DNA of 64,000 nt from Leucaena leucocephala (Eukaryota > Streptophyta > Magnoliopsida > Fabales > Fabaceae): positions 12,543,989 through 12,607,988 of the forward strand of contig CM073537.1 in NCBI GenBank assembly GCA_037074615.1, given 5' to 3'. Below the pieces are notes generated by a model. It searched no databases. It saw only the letters and a program-made list of their open reading frames with translations, and had not been told where the DNA came from. The position numbers and the translations under genes are program-made. Below, in pieces: positions 57,421 to 64,000 of this stretch. Each line of letters opens with the position of its first letter. Within the stretch, counting starts at the first letter, position 1.

Positions 57421-57730
57421 TATGAACATCCCATCAAATCGATATTGTTGTTTCAATGCCGACAAGATGAAATACAAAACCTTAAGTTCTTTGTTCTCTT
57501 CTAAAAGATGATTCTCAGGTTTTAAATCACGGTGCGTGACCCCAAGGCTCAAACAAAAATCAATTGTGCTAATCACATGCTAGAAATATTTTTAGGTGAC
57601 ATCTTCTTTAAGCTTTCCTTTCACAACCTTGGAGAATAATTCTCCACCTTTGACATACTCAATAACCAAAAAGATCTTGCCTTTTGTGGCCATAACTTCT
57701 TTGAGCTTGATGATATAAGGGTGGTGAATC

Positions 57731-58095
57731 AATTAAGGGGGAGAGGGAGATTAGTTGAGGTTTTAGACACATTTATTTATTTATTTGGTCTAATTATTTA
57801 TCTAACTGTTAAATTAGCTTTTAATTGTATGGGAAATAATCTAAAATGAAATAAGGTTCTTCTATTTTTAGTATGTAAAATATTTTTTATTTACGTTGAT
57901 TTTAAATTAGATAGATTTTAATTTTTGTTTAGGCAATAGATATTTAAAAAAAACAAGGTATTTGAGTCAAATTACTAAAGTTTTGATTTCTAAATCTTTT
58001 GATGCTTAAATATATTAATTCAATCTATTAGTACTTAAATATCATCTTTCAATAAGAAATTATCGGTACAAAAAAATTATTTTAGCAGCAGTTAG
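57731..58095. other. Intergenic AT-rich sequence
   Basis: A (TTTA)n-like stretch at about 57770-57785 and otherwise nothing recognised on either strand. Confidence 0.4.
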
Positions 58096-58125
58096 TTTCT
58101 AGTGGTTCATATGAACCACTAGAAA
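58096..58125. repeat. 30-bp perfect palindrome made of two facing CACTAGAAA ends
   Basis: TTTCTAGTGGTTCAT is followed directly by its exact complement ATGAACCACTAGAAA. CACTAGAAA resembles a CACTA terminus, and the sequence to the right repeats TTTCTAGCG / CGCTAGAAA up to 58217, like subterminal repeats. Probably the end of a small CACTA or foldback element truncated by the following LTR. Confidence 0.65.
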
Positions 58126-59738
58126 GTCACGAGATTTCTAGCGGCTAAGGCAAAATCGCTAGAAATTCTAACCCCTTTGACCATATTTCTAGCGATTTTG
58201 GAACAACTGCTAGAAACTGTCATATCCCTACTTTTTTTTATCTGGTATGTATGTACAGTTTGTACGCAATAGATATGAGATTTTCTAAGGAAAGTGTTGC
58301 AATTTAAGGAAGAAAAGGGATTGAATTGAAAATAATAGAAAGTTCAAGGACCTAAGTGAAATTTATAAAAGTTTTAGGGCCAAAATAGAATGTAGACATA
58401 AATGTTGGGCCATTAGTTTAAAGAGTTAAATGTAATTTATTAAAAGTTTAAGGGGCAAAAGTGTAATTATGAAAAAATTGAACCGGAAAAGGCCCAAAAC
58501 TGGCAGGGAACAGATTAGTCCTAAATTTTATCAGTAATTAGAGAAAATTATTCCTGTTAGTTTGACGCAATACAGAATTTTAATTTGAGGTCCCGATAAA
58601 TTGATATAAATTTTAGAAGTCAGAAAAAATTATTACAGTATTTCTCAAACCTCAGAATCAGATGAAGCTTTACAATAAATTCTTATAATTAATATGGGAA
58701 TTTATAAAATTGACAGGGTCAGAAAAGGAATCCTGTAGAATTTTTAATAGAATTTACAGTAGGATAAAATACCCGATAAATATCTTCGGGAGAGGTTTCT
58801 CGGGGATTGTGCCATAAAGGTAGTGGACCCATATGAAGTCCCAAAATGATGTCACAAAGGCCCAATAAGATAACTGAATAGTTATGTGGGCCAGTGTCCA
58901 GAGGAACCCTGAAAAAATGTAAAATTATGAAAATGCCCCTAGGTTATAATAATGTACAAGAGATGAATGGAGGGCATTCTGGTCATTTTGGACAGGCCAA
59001 AATGCCAAGGCAAGTATAGGAATGACTACTCAGTGTCAGTACATGCCTTGATAAGGTATAAAGAGGTGTGAAATGATAATTATGCCCTTAGGGTTAATAT
59101 AGTGCAAGAAAGGGCACCAAGGGTATTTTGGTCATTTCTCAAAGGATGGATAGCAGATAAAATACTCAGTATAACAATGTCAATGATAGGAGAAACCTAA
59201 ACACTGGTTTTCATGATAGAATACATATTATGGAATATTATAAAAATTAGGAACATAAAATAGTCTGGTTTTTATGAAACTGGCCAGATCAGTACCCGAC
59301 TGGACTGGAATTTTTCTATCAGTATTTTCCAATTTATTGTGCCAAACATAGCCTTCATTATGTTATGGATGATGTCATTAATGAGGCTTCTAGGGCAAGC
59401 TTCTTGCAAGGTGGATTATGGACCATTAGATTAAATAGTAACCAAAGTAATCTTGGCCTTCTATTTCCACCCAAATTTTCTATAGATACCCCCTCAAATT
59501 CAGACTTGGTCAGCATTCTTGGCACCTTAGGGAACCTATTGTAAAATTTCTATTGAAACAAGAAAAAAGCAAGCATCTTGGAAGAACAAGAAAGGTAACT
59601 AATTCCCTTGATCTTGGACTCTATTCTAGCAAATTTACTCTTGGTTTTAAGGGGTTTTTGTGACATATTTCCCTTGAGGGTGCTGCTGGACATGCTGTTT
59701 ATATATGATAAGAATGTGAGTTTTATGTTATGGATAGT

Positions 59739-61175
59739 TGACGATGCCCTCGAATTATCGCAGTCCGAGCCATCAAAATTAAGTGAATTGCACCCTAATA
59801 ATGTAGTATAAGGCACAGCCCGATCTTTCTTCTCAAGGAGCCTTTCTAAAGGAATCTTAGCAAATTGGATGTCAAATTCAGCGGTAAACCTAAGTAAATA
59901 GTAAATGGTTTTGTGGGTGCAGTAAAATAAAGATGTAGTAAAATAGATATTTTTGTGTTTTTGTTTATGATGGAGAATGGTTGGTTTGTGAAAGTAATAT
60001 ATGATGATAGGCTCTTGATGATGAGAAATATCTATCCTTGCTCTCAATATATATGGAGTTTTAAATTACTAAGTCTTGAATAAAACCTCAATCGATCAAT
60101 TGAGGCTAGAACTCTAATATTCTTTAAACTCCCTTGATTAAAGCTAGTTTAAAGACTATTATTGAACTGCTAAGGATCACTTAGTGTGTAATTTAAACCA
60201 GATGGAAGAATGCCCTCGATTGAGCGTCGATCAACTAACCCTAGAATTCAAGCAATCGAATCAATTAGCAACGATCGTTGACAACCGTTCAACTAGCTTA
60301 AACTCAAAACTGAAATATTGTATTTAAACCAGCATTCAAACATACAAAGTAAATTACAATTGTCTAATATGAGAATAATCAATCGATATTCAAAACTTGT
60401 TCATATGATGAAAAACCCTAAATCTAGAAGCAATCATAATATGACAAGATGCAAATTAGAATAGAAGAAACTCCCCGTTTCAGTCCGTGAGCTCAAGATA
60501 TTAGATCCATCACCAAGAGATTAAAGGTCTAGCCTCTCATGACTTCTGTTGTACTGTAATCGCTGTTCAGATGAGATGCCATGAAGAAACGATGAAGAGA
60601 TAAAGGTGAATGGTGTAGAAAGATGGAAGATGAGTAGAAAGTGTGTGAATAACGCTCGAATACTGCTTCTTAGCCTAATCAGGTCCAAAAACCAGCCTCC
60701 CCTTGACAGCAGCCTCCCTCTCTTCTTATAACAGCATGACATAATTCAAAACACGCAATTTCAGCGATTTTGTACTTTTAGTCGAGACCAGATACATTTG
60801 TTGGTCACGACCTATGAACAGTGAGAATCTTCCAGAAGAATTATGGGTCATGACCGTATGACTCTTTGGTCGCGACTAAATAGCACAGAGGCGTGGTTCC
60901 ACTTTTATTGACTTTTGATTTCTTTCCTGGTCCTTGTTCTCTTCCAAAGTACCTGCAATTCAACATAACAGCTCACTGTAAAAGTCCAAATCAGTAGATA
61001 ACAGAATATATGAAGTTTAGAAGAATTATTTTACCATTTTACCCTTTAATTAGCATATTGCCACGCACAATTATCTAATACACAAAAGTACAATTTAAGG
61101 CATGAAATGAATGATAAAGTTATTATAAAACTCTCAAAATTATCATAGAAACCATATACAAAATGTGTCTTATCA
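59739..61175 (-). mobile_element. Solo LTR related to the Athila-like LTRs, 1.44 kb
   Basis: Minus strand TGATAAGACACATTTTG to GGGCATCGTCA. A perfect 5-bp duplication ATAGT lies at 59734-59738 and 61176-61180. GTCGCGAC-type sites at 60781, 60803, 60847 and 60869 (spacing 22, 44, 22) lie just upstream of a minus-strand TTATAAGAAGAGA at about 60720-60732. The 165-codon minus frame at its left is not a conserved protein. Confidence 0.92.
60781..60876. repeat. GTCGCGAC module upstream of an LTR TATA-like box
   Basis: GTCGAGAC 60781, GTCACGAC 60803, GTCATGAC 60847, GTCGCGAC 60869. Same layout as 47703-47797 in the oppositely oriented solo LTR. Confidence 0.8.
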
Positions 61176-62478
61176 ATAGTTTAGACAAGCTTAAACAAGC
61201 TAGAATCAAGTGGTACTAGCTGGGAAATCAAAGTATGCATGTGAATAGAACTTTGTGTTCTTGACTGTCACTATATGAATCACTGTTCATATGTTAGAAT
61301 TTTATAATTTTGATGCTTCCAATTGTTTAAAATGGAAAATTGTGTGTGGATAAAGTAGAGAAACAAGTAGTGGAAGCATTGGAATCAAAATGATAATTTT
61401 TGGAAAACATAGGAAGCATTTTGGTTCTGTACAGCAGCCAAGGATCTGATTTGATTTTGGAAATTCTGATTTCATATTTGGATTCTACATGAAAAATTAT
61501 GTGAAAATGAACCATGAGAATTTATTTTATAAAGATGGAAGTATAAGTCATAAGTTAAACAAATAATGGAATGTAGTAAAACCTAGTCTTGGAATTGTTT
61601 TGGAGTTGAGTGTAACTTAATGTTACTTTGTAATGGCTAGGTTTTGACATTTTTGAAAGGAGAAGATCATTTCAAGAAGAGAGTAACAAGGATATCTAAG
61701 AGGTAGCAAGAATACCTAACTATAATCTTATGTTTGTTTAATTGTATGCTTGATTGTTAGTTATGATTCTTGGTTAAGCATGAGATGATGTTTTGATGAT
61801 GATGATGAAGTATGAATGTTTGCAAGTCCTTGCAACTAATGTCATGACAATATGCATGTTAGAGTTTGCTTATGTATATTCACAAAGTAGCTCCCATATC
61901 ATGATAACATGTTAGGCATTTAATCAAGCATGCATGTTATTATAGTTTGTATGACTTGCTATTTATATTTCTATGAAATCTCATTCTTTCCATATACATA
62001 ACCATGTTATAGGTGCTGGAACATCTCAAAGAAAAAGGGTAAATATGGATGTTTGAATTTGTATATGAATTAAAGTTGAGTACTTGACCTTAGAAGATGA
62101 TATTTTGATATGTATGGTGTATGATACTATGTGGTGGAAAATTGGCATTCGAAATCCCTATTTTTAAACCGGTCAATGCGGAGACAGTTTTAAAAAAAAT
62201 GACAGGTGGCATTTTTATAAATAATATGAAATATTTACACCCTATTTATTCGTGACCGATGTGGAAAACTGTAATCCGGTTTAGATGTTTACTTTCTACA
62301 GAGGATGTTATAGTGACCGATGTGGAAATATTTAGTCCGGTTTAGATAAACTCCGTCTGTATCCTTTCCCGCCATTTTATGTCAAGTCTTCTCAGACATG
62401 CGTAGTAGTTTATCATGATCACCTTCTCCGATATCTGTTTTATATTCATTTCTTCTATTCTTCTATCTTAACTCTCCA

Positions 62479-62620
62479 ATGGCTTCTTCCTCATCTACCT
62501 TTCCTTCTCCCCCTCACAAAACACAGACATAATTTTGATCCTGTTGTTGATCCCAATTCTGACTCCCAAAACATTGACTCGGAAGATGATGATGATGAGT
62601 GGAAATGGGGTCACCTACCT
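62479..62620 (+). pseudogene. Internally deleted copy of the CACTA small ORF
   Basis: The ATG at 62479 opens MASSSSTFPSPPHKTQT and then stops. The DNA matches the start and the end of 63033-63356 (SSS...PHK and SDSQN..S) but lacks the middle. Upstream sequence is also similar to that before 63033, so the segment looks like a partial duplication. Confidence 0.6.
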
Positions 62621-63032
62621 TTCTCTATTCTCTACCTCCTTTTTGATATAATGAAAAGAATGAGGAGATGATGATGCTGAAATGATCTGTTTATTTTTTA
62701 AAATATTCTATACATCTAAATCCCACTTTTTACACCGATTTTAAAAGTAACCGATTTAAAATATAAATAACCGGTTTTAAAAGCTTCGTCCTATCTGGTT
62801 CTTCAGTTTCCTGTCTATGTTTTCCCGCTTTCTTTATTCTTCAGACTATTCATTTCACTTCTTCAGTTCTCAACGTCTGTAGTCATTATGATAGAAGGCC
62901 AATTGCATTCTTCTATATTCTTATTGATCATGAACCATATATATATGTATACCATTCCTATGATCGATCTGTACATTTCGTCTCATCACTTTATATCTGT
63001 TTTCTTTTCTTTTCATCTATCTGACTCCTCCA

Positions 63033-63356
63033 ATAGCCTCTTCCTCATGCACGCCTCCTTCTCTGCCCCACAAAAGAAACAGAGATGACTTTGAAGACAA
63101 ATATCCTGATCCTCACCCTTCTGTTCCTTCTCTTCCTCCCCTGGTTGTGACTCTGATGGAGCGCCTTGAGGAACTCATACTGCGCTTCAATGGGCTGGAG
63201 GACTTCATGGAAGAACTGAATCAGAAAGTTGACAGACTGAAAGCAAGTTTCATAGATTTTTGCTCAGAAGTTCGCCATCAACCCTATGATAGCTTCTTTA
63301 ATCCTGTTGATCTCACCCAATCTGATGACTCCCAAAACTCCGAGTCTGATGAGTAG
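63033..63356 (+). pseudogene. Small coiled-coil protein ORF in the CACTA element (start codon lost)
   Basis: 107 codons open to TAG at 63354-63356. The position equivalent to the ATG of the 62479 copy is ATA. The protein starts ASSSCTPPSLPHKRNRDDFE, has a heptad-like segment MERLEELILRFNGLEDFMEE continuing to LNQKVDRLKASF, and ends in an acidic serine-rich tail (QSDDSQNSESDE). I do not recognise a family. A small DNA-end-binding or accessory factor is possible but unproven. Confidence 0.5.
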
Positions 63357-63789
63357 TGAAAGATTGCAACTTTTATATATTCTGATATATATTTTTTTGT
63401 GTAAAAGTTGATGACGTAGTGGTCTATCACTTAAAAAACTGATATATTTAACACCAATTTATATATAGTAGCTGGTGTAAAATATACTCTTTACACATGT
63501 TGTATATATATGTACACCGATGCAACATTTTGTCCGGTGTATATTTTCTTACCAAATAAACTTTTTTTTAAATTTTTTTTACCAAATACTCTTTTATTTG
63601 GTATATTTCTCGCGCCTTCCATCTCTCATTTTCCCCTAGTTCGCGCCTTAAGTCTTCTCGGCGCTTCACAGACGGTGAGTTTTGTTTTGAACTCCTCTCG
63701 AGAACTGAAAATTTATTCTCTCAATGCATTAGCTACAACATAATGGTTTCTTGTTTTCTGATTTTCTAGTTTCTTAGTCTTCCACAAAT

Positions 63790-64000
63790 ATAGATCGTAG
63801 TTGGATAAATGCTAAACGAACAAGTGTTGAGTATGCTGAGGGGGTGAAGGAGTTTTTGGAGTTTGCTAAACGGGATGGTGATGATGACAATGTAAGGTTT
63901 TATTATCCTTGTGTGAGTTATTTGAATGATAGGAAACAAAGTCCTACTGATATTTATACTCATTTAATTTGTGAGGAGTTTTGTAAGAGTTACACGGTAT
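63790..64000 (+). pseudogene. CACTA TNP2-type transposase, N-terminal transposase-associated domain (partial)
   Basis: Open from 63790 to the window end (70 codons). DRSWINAKR followed by YAEGVKEFLEFA, FYYPCVSYLND and SPTDIYTHLICEEF matches the transposase-associated domain at the N-terminus of plant En/Spm transposases, usually MDRSW...CPCxxC. The start codon reads ATA, and two positions that are usually Cys are Tyr (TAT for TGT); all three fit G-to-A changes. The full length cannot be judged here. Confidence 0.75.

Larger units (their letters stand above)
52605..57730 (-). pseudogene. CIPK/SnRK3-like protein kinase pseudogene, split by two transposons
   Basis: Minus-strand pieces in order: 57730-57424 reads HPYIIKLKEVMATKGKIFLV, YVKGGELFSKVVKGKLKEDV and GVTHRDLKPEN; 56014-55847 reads CGILAYMVPEVLKKKGYD; 52895 to about 52780 reads DWISTEANNLISNLLV and LDIMKDPWF. 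These match the kinase domain of CBL-interacting kinases from the beta4-5 region to subdomain XI. HRDLKPEN is kept, but DFG is replaced (LKVLYFILSAL), and there are in-frame stops after KLKEDV and KYF. The glycine-rich loop is missing. No intron is apparent, as in an intronless CIPK or a retrocopy. Interruptions are the CACTA element 56018-57420 and the solo LTR 52896-55841. Sequence below 52780 is not clearly conserved; no NAF motif seen. Confidence 0.82.
58218..62130 (+). mobile_element. Gypsy LTR (truncated) with a nested solo LTR
   Basis: Begins TGTCATATCCCTAC. U3 contains many blocks shared with the 2.9-kb LTRs (for example AAGGGGCAAAAGTGTAATTA). A TCTATAGATACCCC core promoter lies near 59480. 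The transcribed part resembles 29,000-29,900. It stops at the CACTA terminus near 62133, so the U5 end is missing. It is interrupted by the solo LTR 59739-61175. No coding sequence. Confidence 0.6.
62133..64000 (+). mobile_element. CACTA (En/Spm) element, left part, continues beyond the window
   Basis: The left end near 62133 contains GTGGTGGAAAATTGGC. About 80 bp follow that closely match the right end of 56018-57420 (ATTTTTAAACCGGTCA, GCGGAGAC, GGTGGCATTTTT). Subterminal CCGGTTTA/CCGGTGTA-type motifs recur to 63540. Inside are a duplicated small ORF and, at the window edge, the N-terminus of a TNP2-type transposase. The right terminus is outside the window. Confidence 0.75.

Noticed and set aside
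59550..60047. 165-codon minus-strand ORF across a solo LTR junction
   Set aside because: Runs from LTR into flanking LTR sequence. A partly similar frame at 48.7 kb reflects LTR homology, not a protein.
1..64000. tRNA, rRNA or other structured RNA genes
   Set aside because: No A/B-box-bearing cloverleaf or rRNA-like sequence noticed; tRNA-like matches are only the 12-19-nt primer-binding sites.

Overview
This window looks like plant nuclear DNA, most likely from an angiosperm. It is AT-rich, has GT-AG introns, and is dominated by nested LTR retrotransposons, CACTA transposons and MITEs. I cannot name the species. Only one gene looks intact. Everything else recognisable is transposon-derived or a pseudogene.

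1-10,960: a four-exon gene on the minus strand (exons 10762-10338, 9968-9931, 9372-9281, 726-589) encodes a 230-residue plant RAD52-like single-strand-annealing protein of the RAD52/ODB family. Its 8.55-kb third intron holds a 308-bp Stowaway-like MITE and a young 5.2-kb Ty3/gypsy chromovirus (Reina-like, 3680-8880) with 98.8% identical LTRs. That element lies in the same orientation as the gene and interrupts a small foldback element.

10,960-30,510: after an AT-rich tract comes a degraded CACTA transposon (about 12,679-28,555) with a transposase-associated pseudogene. An Athila-like gypsy element (14546-25710; PBS matching tRNA-Asp; gag only) sits inside it, and the left LTR of that element contains a 2.96-kb solo LTR (14977-17937).

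30,511-52,604: one old Ty1/copia element on the minus strand acts as a scaffold. Its gag, protease, integrase, linker and reverse-transcriptase pieces can be followed across three insertions with target-site duplications: solo LTR 47405-48859, an unusual inverted-LTR gypsy composite 37639-46732 (TSD ACCCC), and solo LTR 35863-37410 (TSD GTCTC). A CACTA fragment and another LTR lie at its 3' side. The composite itself carries a copia-type solo LTR (40129-42039).

52,605-57,730: a CIPK/SnRK3-like kinase pseudogene on the minus strand, split by a solo LTR (52896-55841, TSD GAATT) and a non-autonomous CACTA element (56018-57420, TSD TAT).

58,096-64,000: CACTA-type ends, a gypsy LTR (58218 to about 62130) with a nested solo LTR (59739-61175, TSD ATAGT), then the left end of an apparently transposase-bearing CACTA element whose TNP2-type N-terminus runs off the window.

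The most unusual signal is a phased palindrome, GTCGCGAC. It recurs in pairs almost always 22 bp apart, with 51-bp periodicity in several places (alternating 22/29). It is present in otherwise unrelated retroelements: a copia-type LTR, the leader of a gypsy element, and the LTRs and internal region of Athila-like elements. I do not know of a described system that matches it.
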